Translations under genes and position numbers: made by a program
Assembly: GCF_017603825.1 (NCBI RefSeq)
Contig: NZ_CP072014.1
Location: 2,604,001-2,668,000, forward strand
DNA length: 64,000 bases
Reading direction: 5' to 3'
Source of the DNA: Arthrobacter crystallopoietes
GTDB lineage: Bacteria > Actinomycetota > Actinomycetes > Actinomycetales > Micrococcaceae
The notes under the pieces: model-generated
What the model was told of the DNA's origin: nothing
What the model saw: only the letters and a program-made list of their open reading frames with translations
Databases searched by the model: none
Part shown: positions 16,878-25,585 of the stretch, piece after piece
Position numbering within the stretch: the stretch's first letter is position 1
Layout: each line of letters starts with the position of its first letter

Positions 16878-17117
16878 CTAGCGGGAAGTGTTGAGTTCTT
16901 CGTGCGAGTCCGAGCGCCCAAGGATCTCCTTGGGGATGAAGAATGCGAGGGCAAAGAGCAGCAGCCCGATGCCGAAAGCCGGAATGGCACCGATCTGCGG
17001 CTCCAGTCCGAAGGAGAGGAGGGCTCCCGCGAAGAGGACCATCATGATGACGAAGGTGATGATATTGCTAACCAGGTGGCCTTCACCGGAATGGGAACGC
17101 TGCTTGGGGGTTGCCAT
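16878..17117 (-). CDS. small two-helix membrane protein
   Basis: A 79-residue protein with a short polar N-terminus (MATPKQRSHSGEGH) and two transmembrane helices at about residues 17-37 and 44-65, then a charged tail. ATG 17117 lies 9 nt after GAGGAGAATC. No family is recognised. It is downstream of nothing close on its strand except deoC, whose stop codon precedes it by 56 nt, so the pair may form one transcript. Confidence 0.7.
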   Translation of the reverse strand: MATPKQRSHSGEGHLVSNIITFVIMMVLFAGALLSFGLEPQIGAIPAFGIGLLLFALAFFIPKEILGRSDSHEELNTSR

Positions 17118-17173
17118 GGAACTGATTCTCCTCGTTAATGCCGTGCTAAAAGAAGTGCCCAAAATTGAGCGGA

Positions 17174-17845
17174 TTAGTATGCGGAAGTAGCTTGCTCACC
17201 GTTAACAATAGCGACTGATGAGCTCGCTCCAATTCTCGTGGCACCGGCTTCGAGCATCGCGCGGGCGTCCTCGATAGAGCGGATGCCCCCGGAAGCCTTG
17301 ACTCCGAGCTTCGGACCGACCGCCTTGCGCATCAGGGCAATGTCTTCAACAGTTGCCCCGCCGCCGCTGAAACCGGTGGAGGTTTTCACGAAATCCGAGC
17401 CCGCTTCGGCCGCGACCTCGCAGACCAGGGTCTTTTGTTCATCGGTGAGGAAATGTGTTTCCAGAATGACCTTCAGTGCAGCCCCGCCGGCGTGCACGGC
17501 ATCGGCCACGGCAGCGATGTCCGTGTACAGCGAGTTGCGGTCATTGGCACGGGCAGCGGCGATGTTGATGACCATGTCGATCTCGTCTGCGCCGTCCAGA
17601 TTGGCTCCGCGGGCCTCGTAGACCTTCACATCGGTGGGAGTGGCTCCGAACGGAAATCCAATAACGGAACAGGTCTTTACGCCGGAACCCTTGAGTGTGT
17701 TGTGCACCAGGGCAGTCCAGAGCGGGTTGGTGCAGACCGAGGCGAACTTGTGCTCAACGGCCTCCTTGCACACGGCAAGGATGTCTTCGCGGGAAGCATC
17801 CGGCTTGAGCAGCGTGTGGTCAATGTAGGAGGCGATCCCGGACAT
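17174..17845 (-). CDS. deoC: deoxyribose-phosphate aldolase
   Basis: A 223-residue class I aldolase converting 2-deoxyribose-5-phosphate to glyceraldehyde-3-phosphate and acetaldehyde, the last step of deoxynucleoside breakdown. The Schiff-base lysine is K154 (FVKTSTGFS) and the second active-site lysine K183 (GVKASGGIR); the N-terminal IDHTLLKPDAS is typical. ATG 17845 is preceded by AAGGGTG. Length is normal. It acts in the same pathway as the purine nucleoside phosphorylase and phosphoglucomutase at 34.5-37.2 kb. Confidence 0.95.
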   Translation of the reverse strand: MSGIASYIDHTLLKPDASREDILAVCKEAVEHKFASVCTNPLWTALVHNTLKGSGVKTCSVIGFPFGATPTDVKVYEARGANLDGADEIDMVINIAAARANDRNSLYTDIAAVADAVHAGGAALKVILETHFLTDEQKTLVCEVAAEAGSDFVKTSTGFSGGGATVEDIALMRKAVGPKLGVKASGGIRSIEDARAMLEAGATRIGASSSVAIVNGEQATSAY

Positions 17846-18013
17846 AGTCACCCTTTCGACAGCTTGTTCTGGAGCTCCCATCTTTGCATAGAAGCACTGG
17901 CCCCGCATGGGTCACGGCGAGTCGCCTGCGATGGCGGTGAACGGGTCCGACGGCAGGCCGAAAAAAGGGTGTACCGGTAGGTTCAAGCGCCAAAGACGTG
18001 GTGAGATATTGGA

Positions 18014-19669
18014 ATGACATCTACCGCGGACTCACCGGCCGGCGGCGAACCTGCCCCATTGGCGCTGGTCGCGGGATGTCCGGACGCGCTGACGGGCATC
18101 CCGGCGGCCCTGCGTGCAGCGGGCATCTCGGTGGTGGACGGAACCGGGGCGGCAGGAACAGCACCTGATGTCGCCGTCGTTGCTGTGGGCCCGGACGGAA
18201 ACGGAGCCGACGTGCTGGCCGGACTGCCGGCCGAAGCCGCAGACGCAACCGGCGGAAACCTGCCGGTCATCCTGCTGGCCAGCGAGGCCATGTCAGCCGA
18301 GGAAATTGCGGCCCTGGACGTGGCCGATTTCCTGATGGAGCCTGTGCCGGAACAGGAGCTGGTGCTGCGGATCCGCACCTTGCTGAAGCGGACCAAACGG
18401 CAGCAACTCCGGCGCGATTCCACCGCGCAGTTGCGCCAGCGCACCCGGGCGATTTCGGCGGCGATCCGATCGTCGAACGATCCGCAGTTCATGGCCGAAC
18501 AGGTAATCGCCGGCTTGAGCGAAACTTTCGGGGCTGACCGCAGTTGGATCCGTACCTTCGGCGACGAACGCGTCCCGGCGCTGGAAATGGGCTGGGACAG
18601 CTACGGCATCAACGCTTCCGCACCCGCCCTGCCCGCGGATGAGGCTGAGCGGCTGGCGGCGATGCTATGGGAGGACGAGACCGTCCTGTCCGTGCCGGAC
18701 CACGATGGCGCGGAGCTGCCCGATTGCGAGTCATTGAGGAAAGCGGCCGGCAAGGACGGGCTCAAGACCTCGGTAGTGGTACCGCTTGGCCACGGCGGCA
18801 AATCCTTCGGGTTGCTTTGGCTCGCCGGTATAAGCCGCGCCCGCGAATGGGCGCCGATCGAGCTGTCGCTGATCCAGCACGTTGCCGGCAACCTCGCTCA
18901 CGGTCTGGTGCAGGGCCAGCTCATCACCGCCCAGCGGCAAGTACTTGACCGGGTGCGTGAACTGGACCAGGCGAAAAGCGAATTCGTCGCCACGGTCAAC
19001 CATGAATTGCGGATCCCGCTGAGTTCGATCATCGGCTACTTGGACATGATCATGGACGACGGCGTGGGCCAGCTTCCGCACGAGATAGCCAGAATGCTCG
19101 AGATTGTGGATCGTAATGCCCATCGGTTGAACAACCTCGTCGAGGATGTGCTCACGCTCTCCAGGAGCGACGCCGGAAACATCCAGCAGTCCATCCAGCC
19201 GGTCAAGCTCGTCGCTTTGCTGCAGTCCGTCATCAGCACGCTGGCGCCTGCGGCAACAGCCGGCCGGATTGATCTGAGCCTTCGGGAGCCAGCTTCGGAC
19301 GTCGAGGTGGACGCCGACCAGGAACAGCTGGAGCAGGTGTTCGTGAACATCATCTCGAATGCGGTGAAGTTTACGCCCGCCGGCGGCAGTGTCGCCGTCG
19401 GTATCAGCAGCGGCAGGAGTGACTCCGGGGTTCCGCGGGCTTGCGTCAAGGTACGTGACACCGGTATCGGCATCCCGGCCGACGAGGTGCCCAAGCTGTA
19501 CGGCCGGTTCTACCGTGCCTCCAATGCCACCGCCGCCGCCATCCAGGGCACGGGACTCGGACTGTCCATTGTGCAGGATCTGGTGCACCAGCACGGCGGC
19601 GAACTGCATATTTCGTCCCGGCTGCATGAAGGGACCACGGTTTACGTCCAGCTGCCCGCGCGCCGCTAA
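18014..19669 (+). CDS. sensor histidine kinase with pseudo-receiver and GAF domains
   Basis: A 551-residue cytoplasmic kinase without membrane segments. Residues about 15-125 fold like a response-regulator receiver (PLALVAGCPDA ... LPVILLAS ... ADFLMEPVPEQEL), but the phospho-acceptor position is valine (VAVVAVGPDG), so it is a pseudo-receiver. A GAF-like domain follows at about 150-300. HisKA carries H330 (ATVNHELRIPL), and the HATPase has NIISNAVKFTP, DTGIGIP and GTGLGLSIV. It is 83 nt upstream of the GGDEF-EAL gene on the same strand and may control or share expression with it. Confidence 0.92.
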   Translation: MTSTADSPAGGEPAPLALVAGCPDALTGIPAALRAAGISVVDGTGAAGTAPDVAVVAVGPDGNGADVLAGLPAEAADATGGNLPVILLASEAMSAEEIAALDVADFLMEPVPEQELVLRIRTLLKRTKRQQLRRDSTAQLRQRTRAISAAIRSSNDPQFMAEQVIAGLSETFGADRSWIRTFGDERVPALEMGWDSYGINASAPALPADEAERLAAMLWEDETVLSVPDHDGAELPDCESLRKAAGKDGLKTSVVVPLGHGGKSFGLLWLAGISRAREWAPIELSLIQHVAGNLAHGLVQGQLITAQRQVLDRVRELDQAKSEFVATVNHELRIPLSSIIGYLDMIMDDGVGQLPHEIARMLEIVDRNAHRLNNLVEDVLTLSRSDAGNIQQSIQPVKLVALLQSVISTLAPAATAGRIDLSLREPASDVEVDADQEQLEQVFVNIISNAVKFTPAGGSVAVGISSGRSDSGVPRACVKVRDTGIGIPADEVPKLYGRFYRASNATAAAIQGTGLGLSIVQDLVHQHGGELHISSRLHEGTTVYVQLPARR

Positions 19670-19751
19670 AAGAGGTACCCATTGAGGTACCAGCTGAAGA
19701 TAAAGGTTTCACATAAACTGGTGTCGTACGTTGCCATTTTGAAGGGAACCC

Positions 19752-21287
19752 ATGGACTCCGCACCCGCTGAGGACCCGCGGCTGCAACAGCTGGTCGAGG
19801 GTGTCGTCAAGCTGGCCGCGGGTGACCTCAGCGCCAGGATCCAGCCGTCTGAGAAACGGGATGACATAGACGCCGTCATCACCGGCGTCAATCTGCTGGC
19901 CGAGGAGCTCCACTACATCTACTCCGACTTGGAACAGCGCGTCGAGGAGCGGACCGCGGCGCTCATCGAGGCACAGGCAAAGCTGCAGCGGATGGCGATG
20001 ACGGATGCGCTCACCGGTCTGGCCAACCGCTCGACCCTGCGTGACCGGACGCAGGAGGCACTGGCTGCGGCTGAGGGCGGGAAACGTGCGCCGGCCGTGC
20101 TGATGCTGGACCTGGACTCTTTCAAACCGATCAATGACAGCCTCGGCCACGGTGCCGGGGACGAAGTCCTGGTGGAGGTGGGCCGCCGGCTGTGTTCAGC
20201 CGTCCGGGACACGGACACGGTGGCCCGGCTGGGCGGGGATGAGTTCGCTATCCTTATCCCCGAGGCCACCGAGGCGGATGTCCGGGCGATTGCGGATCGC
20301 GCGCAGGCGGCGCTGCAAAGCAGCATCACCGTGGGCACGGTCTCCGTCTGGGCAATGGCTAGCATCGGTGTGAGCATCGGCACCGAGGGGACGTCGGCCG
20401 CGTCCCTGCTCCGCGACGCCGACGTCGCCATGTACGAGGCCAAATCGCGCGGACGGAACAACGTCCAGATCTTCCACCCGTCAATGCTCCATGCCACGCA
20501 GCAGCGCTCGCGCACAGCTGCCGAACTGCGCAACGCCATTGAGAACGGCGAACTGTCGCTGTACTACCAGCCCGTGGTGGAGCTGGCCACCGGCAGCATC
20601 ATCGGGATCGAGGCGCTGGTCCGCTGGGTGCATCCAACCCGCGGCATGATCATGCCGGAGAATTTTATCCCGGTGGCCGAGGAAACCGGACTCATCGTGG
20701 ATCTGGGCCGGTGGGTCCTGCAGGAGGCGCTGCAACAGCTTAAGGCTTGGAACGACATCGAACCCTTGCCTGCGCACCTTAAGCTCCACCTGAATCTCTC
20801 CGCAGCGGAGCTGTTGCGCAACGACCTGCTGGAGGATATCGCAGGGTCGTTGGAGCGGTATGGCATCGACCCGGGACGGCTGGTTTTCGAGATCACCGAG
20901 ACCGTGCTGATGACCCGGGAAACCGAAGAGGCACAGGTGCTGGGAAAAATCCGCGGGCTCGGCGTCGGACTGCAGATCGATGACTTTGGCACGGGCTATT
21001 CCTCCATCAGCTATCTGCGCTCGCTGCCCGCCGACACGGTGAAAGTGGACCAGTCCCTGATCGAGGGGATGGACAACGACGCCGGTCAGCGGACCTTCGT
21101 GGCGGCGGTCCTGCAGCTGATCGAGTCGGCGGGGTTGCAGGCTATTGTCGAGGGCATCGAGACCGCGGAGCAGGCTATCCAGCTGCGCCGGCTGGGCTGC
21201 CGCTTTGGCCAGGGCTATTACTTCGGCAGGCCTGTCCCGGCGGAAGAAACCGTGGCTTTACTCAATTCACCCCTGCCGCCTGCGTAA
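19752..21287 (+). CDS. cyclic-di-GMP synthase/phosphodiesterase (GGDEF-EAL)
   Basis: A 511-residue protein. Residues about 10-75 look like a HAMP-type helix pair (AAGDLSARIQPSEKRDD) without membrane helices. The diguanylate cyclase domain has intact GGDEF at 161-165, and the product-inhibition I-site RDTD at 152-155 with correct five-residue spacing. The EAL domain has EAL at 287-289, NLSA, EITET, DDFGTGYSS, VKVDQ and EGIET, all needed for phosphodiesterase activity. Both activities therefore look possible. It makes or degrades the second messenger c-di-GMP. It ends 9 nt before the methyltransferase gene. Confidence 0.93.
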   Translation: MDSAPAEDPRLQQLVEGVVKLAAGDLSARIQPSEKRDDIDAVITGVNLLAEELHYIYSDLEQRVEERTAALIEAQAKLQRMAMTDALTGLANRSTLRDRTQEALAAAEGGKRAPAVLMLDLDSFKPINDSLGHGAGDEVLVEVGRRLCSAVRDTDTVARLGGDEFAILIPEATEADVRAIADRAQAALQSSITVGTVSVWAMASIGVSIGTEGTSAASLLRDADVAMYEAKSRGRNNVQIFHPSMLHATQQRSRTAAELRNAIENGELSLYYQPVVELATGSIIGIEALVRWVHPTRGMIMPENFIPVAEETGLIVDLGRWVLQEALQQLKAWNDIEPLPAHLKLHLNLSAAELLRNDLLEDIAGSLERYGIDPGRLVFEITETVLMTRETEEAQVLGKIRGLGVGLQIDDFGTGYSSISYLRSLPADTVKVDQSLIEGMDNDAGQRTFVAAVLQLIESAGLQAIVEGIETAEQAIQLRRLGCRFGQGYYFGRPVPAEETVALLNSPLPPA

Positions 21288-21296
21288 GGTAATTTC

Positions 21297-22094
21297 ATGC
21301 CAAAAATCTGGGACTCGGCACTGCTGCTCCCCAAGCTAGCCCGCCTGGCTTCCCGCGTACCCAAAAATCCGCATCATGCGTGGGAAAACTACTGGGCCGG
21401 CATCACCCGCACGGGCAAAGACGGCGAGGTCCTGTGGGACGCCGCGGCCGAGTCCGAGCGCCTGAGCTACCTCGCGCCGATCAAGGAGCACTTTGATCCG
21501 GCGCTGCCGGTGGTCGACATCGGCTGCGGCAACGGAACCTACACGCGGTGGCTGGCCACCCTGTTCCCGCAGATGCTGGGCGTGGACGTCTCCGCCAGCG
21601 CCATCCGCCGTGCCCAGGCGGAGGCCGAAGCCGAAGGCATCCGTGACGTCGAGTTCGCGGCGATGGACGCGGTGGCCGACGGCGCCGGGGACCTGCTGCG
21701 CGAGCGGCTGGGCGGCTCCGCGAACGTGTTCCTCCGCGGCGTGCTGCATGTGCTCAAGCCGCAGGAACAGGCACGGCTGGCGGCGAACCTGCACACGCTG
21801 GCGGGGGAGCAGGGCCGAGTGTTCCTCGCCGAAACCAACTTCCAGGGCAACCGGTTCCAGTATGTTGGCCATCTTGGAGCCACCCGCCACGGCATTCCGC
21901 ATCCGCTGCGGCGCGCCATCGAGGGCCTGCCAATGCCCGGACACTTCGGCCAGCGGGAGCTGACCGCGGTGTTTCCCGCCTCAAAGTGGCAGCTGCTGGC
22001 TGACGGGCCGGCGGTCATCGAGGCGGTGCCGATGAAACAGGACTCGGTGACGGAGCAAATTCCCGGCTACTTCGCCGTCTTGCAGACCAACTGA
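21297..22094 (+). CDS. class I SAM-dependent methyltransferase
   Basis: A 265-residue protein with the class I methyltransferase fold. Motif I is VVDIGCGNGTYTRWLA; an acidic ribose-binding residue follows in LGVDVSASAI; motif IV is around FLRGVLHVLKP. The substrate cannot be told; the family methylates small molecules, lipids or proteins. The start has AAGGTAATTTC upstream and the gene follows the GGDEF-EAL gene by 9 nt, so they are probably co-transcribed, although no functional link is obvious. Confidence 0.85.
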   Translation: MPKIWDSALLLPKLARLASRVPKNPHHAWENYWAGITRTGKDGEVLWDAAAESERLSYLAPIKEHFDPALPVVDIGCGNGTYTRWLATLFPQMLGVDVSASAIRRAQAEAEAEGIRDVEFAAMDAVADGAGDLLRERLGGSANVFLRGVLHVLKPQEQARLAANLHTLAGEQGRVFLAETNFQGNRFQYVGHLGATRHGIPHPLRRAIEGLPMPGHFGQRELTAVFPASKWQLLADGPAVIEAVPMKQDSVTEQIPGYFAVLQTN

Positions 22095-22232
22095 GCCCTG
22101 AATCTCACTGCCGCCGCCGAGACGGGTGAGGCTCAATTTACAGAGCAGACATCAAGGTGCAATCCGGCCGGGACACTGTTTCCGTAGCGTTGCTGCACAT
22201 CAACGAGCAGCCGAACGAGCCATCGGAGGAAC

Positions 22233-23135
22233 ATGTCCTACGTCAAACCGGAACAGGTGGTCGAGGCAGCCGTCGCGGCGGGCAAGGCCAAGGCCGACGC
22301 GGGCAATCTGCAACTGCTGATGCGCGGCGTTCTCGGCGGGGCGATCCTCGCCTGCGCCACCACGCTGGCCCTGGTTGCGGCCGGACAGACCACAGGAATT
22401 GTCGGCGCGATCATCTTCCCGCTGGGCTTTGTGATCATCGTGATTCTTGGCCTGGAACTTGTTACCGGCGCCTTCGCCGTCATCCCGCTGGCGGTTCACC
22501 GGAAGCAGGCCTGCATGGCGGACATGCTGCGCAATTACGCCGTGGTCATCCTTGGGCATCTGGTCGGGTGCCTGGGGTACGGGGCGGCGTACGTCGCGGT
22601 GATCACCCGCATGGGGACTTCCGACGCCGACCCGATGGTCGCCACGCTGGTTAACCTCGCGGAGGCTAAAACACTGGCGTACGCCGAGCTGGGCGGCGCG
22701 GGGTTTGCGCTCGTGTTCATCAAGGCCGTCCTGGGCAACTGGATGGTCACGCTAGGGGTGGTGCTTGCGATGACCTCCACTTCCACTGGCGGCAAGATCC
22801 TGGCGATGTGGCTGCCGATCACGTGCTTCTTCGCCCAGGGTTTTGAGCACGCGGTGGTCAATATGTTCGTGATCCCGGCGGGCATGATGCTGGGCGCCGA
22901 TGTGGGTGTGGGGGACTGGTGGCTGTGGAACCAGGGGCCCGTGCTGCTGGGCAATTTCCTCGGCGGGGTGCTGCTGACCGGGTTCGCGCTCTACTTCGCG
23001 CACCTCAAAACCCCTGCTGCGGGGCCACTGCCGGAGCTGCAAGAGGAGCAGGGGTACGGGCTGGCGGAGCAACTCCAGCTGGAGAACGAACTGGAGACAC
23101 TGGCGTCCGCACAGGGCGTGCCGGCCAAACGCTGA
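22233..23135 (+). CDS. formate/nitrite transporter family channel
   Basis: A 300-residue membrane protein of the FNT family, pentameric channels for formate, nitrite or related monovalent anions. About six transmembrane helices are visible. Family marks include the N-terminal cytoplasmic helix (VVEAAVAAGKAKADA), LGLELVTGAFAVIPL, KAVLGNWMVTLG, and GFEHAVVNMFVIPAGMM with the conserved His. ATG 22233 is preceded by GGAGGAAC. It lies 10 kb from the nitrite reductase genes; nitrite entry is a possible role but the substrate is not defined by sequence. Confidence 0.92.
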   Translation: MSYVKPEQVVEAAVAAGKAKADAGNLQLLMRGVLGGAILACATTLALVAAGQTTGIVGAIIFPLGFVIIVILGLELVTGAFAVIPLAVHRKQACMADMLRNYAVVILGHLVGCLGYGAAYVAVITRMGTSDADPMVATLVNLAEAKTLAYAELGGAGFALVFIKAVLGNWMVTLGVVLAMTSTSTGGKILAMWLPITCFFAQGFEHAVVNMFVIPAGMMLGADVGVGDWWLWNQGPVLLGNFLGGVLLTGFALYFAHLKTPAAGPLPELQEEQGYGLAEQLQLENELETLASAQGVPAKR

Positions 23136-23187
23136 CGGGACGCGCTGAGCCGAACGGCAGGCGTTTCCCGGCAGTGCGACCCTGGGT

Positions 23188-23421
23188 TCAGTGTCCCGAC
23201 CCAGGCCCATCCACGCGGCGCTCGTCTGAAGCTTCCCGGGCATGCTCCTTGGCTTCTTGCTGGTGCTGCTCGAGCTTTTCCTCGGCTTCGCGCCGCCGCT
23301 TGGAAACGGCCCTCGGGTCGTCGACGGGCAACGCTCCGCCTGTCTCGATGGGCCCGGTATGCGGGCTGCCGTCATGCTCGCGGCGGCCGTGGCCGGAGGG
23401 GTCCGGTTCGTTTTCGTTCAT
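23188..23421 (-). CDS. small charged hypothetical protein
   Basis: A 77-residue, very hydrophilic protein: acidic, proline- and glycine-rich in the first half, with a predicted helix of alternating K/R and E in the second (KRRREAEEKLEQHQQEAKEH), which could form a coiled coil. ATG 23421 is the likely start (an in-frame codon at 23439 is the alternative). No family recognised. Codon usage fits its neighbours, which supports a real gene. Confidence 0.55.
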   Translation of the reverse strand: MNENEPDPSGHGRREHDGSPHTGPIETGGALPVDDPRAVSKRRREAEEKLEQHQQEAKEHAREASDERRVDGPGSGH

Positions 23422-23483
23422 GTGCGCATAGTTCCACATTCGTTACGCCGGCAAAAGGGCGTATGCATCAACTGAGAAGTGGT

Positions 23484-23566
23484 CTCTGACTCCGGGCCGT
23501 TCGCGGCCGGGTGCTCCCGGGGCTCCGCGCGGTGTCGGCCCGGCGCACCCGGAGTCAGAGCTTTTT
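23484..23566 (+). terminator. long stem-loop with T-run
   Basis: CTCTGACTCCGGG at 23484-23496 pairs perfectly with 23548-23560 (13 bp); the 51-nt GC-rich loop can form its own hairpins. CTTTTTA follows on the plus strand, as in an intrinsic terminator for rightward transcription. The distal arm overlaps the last codons and stop of the leftward secreted HEXXH gene, so it may also end that transcript. Confidence 0.65.
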
Positions 23567-24391
23567 ACCGGCCAGGAGCGTGGCCGCCGCTGTTCCCCGC
23601 GCACCCGCGCAGTTCTTGGTGTAGGTGCCGAAGATGAGTTTGCTGTTCACGCCCATCCGGAAGGCCATGCAGTCCGCTGCCTGTTCTATCCCGCCCGTAC
23701 CGGTGGTTTTGTAGATCTTGTTCAGTTTGGCCCGCAGCGTTCCCTGCTGCGACGGCGGGTAGAGGCTGAACTCGCGGATGTGCGCGCATTCATGCAGGGC
23801 CGCATATTTCAGCAGGTTGCCCGCCGGCCGGCGGGCGACATTCATCCGCAGTGAGGTGCTGTAGGTGTAGCTGCGCAGCCGGTCCTCTTCCAGGATGATC
23901 ACGTTGGGGCAGTACTTTTTGACCTGGTTGTAGACGGTCTTCTTATAGCCCTTGTACGACCTGGGGTTCTCGTGCCGCAGCGTGACGTGCTTCGATTCCC
24001 ACCGGGCTTCCTTGCTGCTGGCGTTGACCACCAGGCGGTACTTCTTCTTGACGGTGGCCCCGGTGTGGGTGGTCCGGACGGTAACTGCCGTGGAGGTGGC
24101 CTTCCCGGCCTGCTTCTTCCAGGTCAGCCTCTGCAGCGTGATCCACTTGCCATTACGCGATTCCTGCAGCACACCTGACCGGTTGGTCTTGATGTTCCTC
24201 AGGACGTACTGCTGCGAGAAGCGTTTATAGGAAGCGACATAACCGCCCGCGTTGCTGAACAAGGCCTTCGAATTCGAACTTCCGACGGCCACGACGGACG
24301 TGGCGGGCAGGGCGGCCGTAGCCGGCGCTGCGGGAAGCATCACTGAGGCTGTGAGGGCGCTGCAGAGCAGGGCAGTAGTTAGGCGCTTCAC
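23555..24391 (-). CDS. secreted HEXXH protein, orphan gluzincin-like
   Basis: A 278-residue exported protein. The signal peptide covers about residues 1-27 (cleavage near ATA-ALPA). The middle is basic and strand-rich. A zinc-protease-like motif HECAH occurs at 200-204, and E236 with D240 (GIEQAAD) gives the ExxxD pattern of gluzincins such as thermolysin, 32 residues further on. Four mature cysteines (C161, C202, C241, C261) could form two disulfides. No known peptidase family is recognised beyond the motif. Likely a small extracellular metalloprotease or a relative that lost activity. Confidence 0.78.
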   Translation of the reverse strand: MKRLTTALLCSALTASVMLPAAPATAALPATSVVAVGSSNSKALFSNAGGYVASYKRFSQQYVLRNIKTNRSGVLQESRNGKWITLQRLTWKKQAGKATSTAVTVRTTHTGATVKKKYRLVVNASSKEARWESKHVTLRHENPRSYKGYKKTVYNQVKKYCPNVIILEEDRLRSYTYSTSLRMNVARRPAGNLLKYAALHECAHIREFSLYPPSQQGTLRAKLNKIYKTTGTGGIEQAADCMAFRMGVNSKLIFGTYTKNCAGARGTAAATLLAGKKL

Positions 24392-24455
24392 GTCGAGGTC
24401 TTTCTCGAGTGACGGGCAAGGCCCTACTGCCCCGCTGGAGGAACTGCCCGCGAAT

Positions 24456-24479
24456 GATTATGGATGGGACTCCATAATC
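24456..24479. promoter_or_regulatory. 9-6-9 inverted repeat, candidate operator
   Basis: GATTATGGA at 24456-24464 and TCCATAATC at 24471-24479 are perfect reverse complements with a 6-nt spacer. The site is 65-88 nt upstream of the secreted HEXXH gene and downstream of the VOC gene. It is AT-rich for this genome and lacks a U-tract, so an operator is likelier than a terminator. Confidence 0.45.
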
Positions 24480-24541
24480 GGTGCACCGCGTACTTGGGTC
24501 AACGCCCCAATAATGGGGGCCCGGTGTTGAGTATTAGGGAA

Positions 24542-25327
24542 TCAGCCCTCCACTGCCGGCTCCTGCAGCACCCAGAAAATGGCGCCGTGCGGATCCTGCA
24601 GCATGGCTATCCGCCCCACGCCCGGAATATCCACCGGTTCCCGCAAGACCGTCCCGCCGCCCTTCTGCGCAACAACGACGGCGGTGTCCGCGTCTTCGGT
24701 GCCGAAGTAGACCTCCCAGCGCGGAGATCTGTCCTCGGTCTCGGGCTCCTTGAAGCCTGCCACGTACATTCCCGCGGCCTTGAGCATGGTGAAAGTACCG
24801 CCGTCGACCTGCTCCTCGTGCGGCTCCCCGCCGAGCACGGCGAGGTAGAACGGCACGGCGTGGTCCCAGTTGTCCGCTGCCAGTTCATGCCAGACGATGG
24901 TGCCGGGCTCATTGATCAGCCCGGCACCGGTGTGCTGCCCGGATTCCCACAGCAGCAGCGGCGTCCCGATACCGTCCTCGATGGCGGCCATGCGTCCGGA
25001 CCCGGACACATCCGTGGCGGGCATGACGACCAGTCCGCCGGCGGGGATCACTTTCTCCAGCGTGGCATCAAGGTCATCGACGGCAAAGTAGGTGTTCCAG
25101 GCAGTGGGCACACCTGCTTCCACCGCTTCCGTGGTCTGCCCGGCGATGGCGGCGACGGGAATGCCGCCGATCGTGGCCGTAGCGTAGCTGCCCTGGGCCG
25201 AACTGGTGCTGTCCGTGTACCGCCAGCCGAACAGGGCATTGTAGAACGTCTTGGACGCCTCCGGATCCGGCGACTGCAGGTCGACCCACGCCGGGGCGCC
25301 CTGCGGAAACTTTTCGACTGTGCTCAT
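24542..25327 (-). CDS. VOC family protein with two glyoxalase-like domains
   Basis: A 261-residue protein containing two vicinal-oxygen-chelate domains. The first (about 10-120) has APAWVDLQSPDPEASKTFYNALFGW; the second (about 135-255) has HELAADNWDHAVPFYLAVLGG and ends in the typical LQDPHGAIFWVLQ. Such double-domain proteins belong to the glyoxalase/bleomycin-resistance group; many have no known substrate. ATG 25327 is preceded by AGGAGC. It is divergent from the aldehyde dehydrogenase across 258 bp. Confidence 0.9.
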   Translation of the reverse strand: MSTVEKFPQGAPAWVDLQSPDPEASKTFYNALFGWRYTDSTSSAQGSYATATIGGIPVAAIAGQTTEAVEAGVPTAWNTYFAVDDLDATLEKVIPAGGLVVMPATDVSGSGRMAAIEDGIGTPLLLWESGQHTGAGLINEPGTIVWHELAADNWDHAVPFYLAVLGGEPHEEQVDGGTFTMLKAAGMYVAGFKEPETEDRSPRWEVYFGTEDADTAVVVAQKGGGTVLREPVDIPGVGRIAMLQDPHGAIFWVLQEPAVEG

Positions 25328-25585
25328 GGCTGCTCCTGTGTTCGGGCGGCTGATGTTGCAGTTCCCGGCCAGTCTAATCGCGCGCACGGACAGGATGGCG
25401 CCGGAGGAGGACACAGGTCTCCCGCCTGCCTGGAAGTGCGGAAGGCGGGATAGACGTGCACCTATCTTTCCGCCGTCGTGCGTGGTAGCAAGGGAAGTAA
25501 CCTTATTTTTCATTGCAGGCGCGGCTGTGCGTGTTGCAGTGCGCGGGCGCGGACACCGGGCGCCTGCCGGACAGGGAGGCACATC

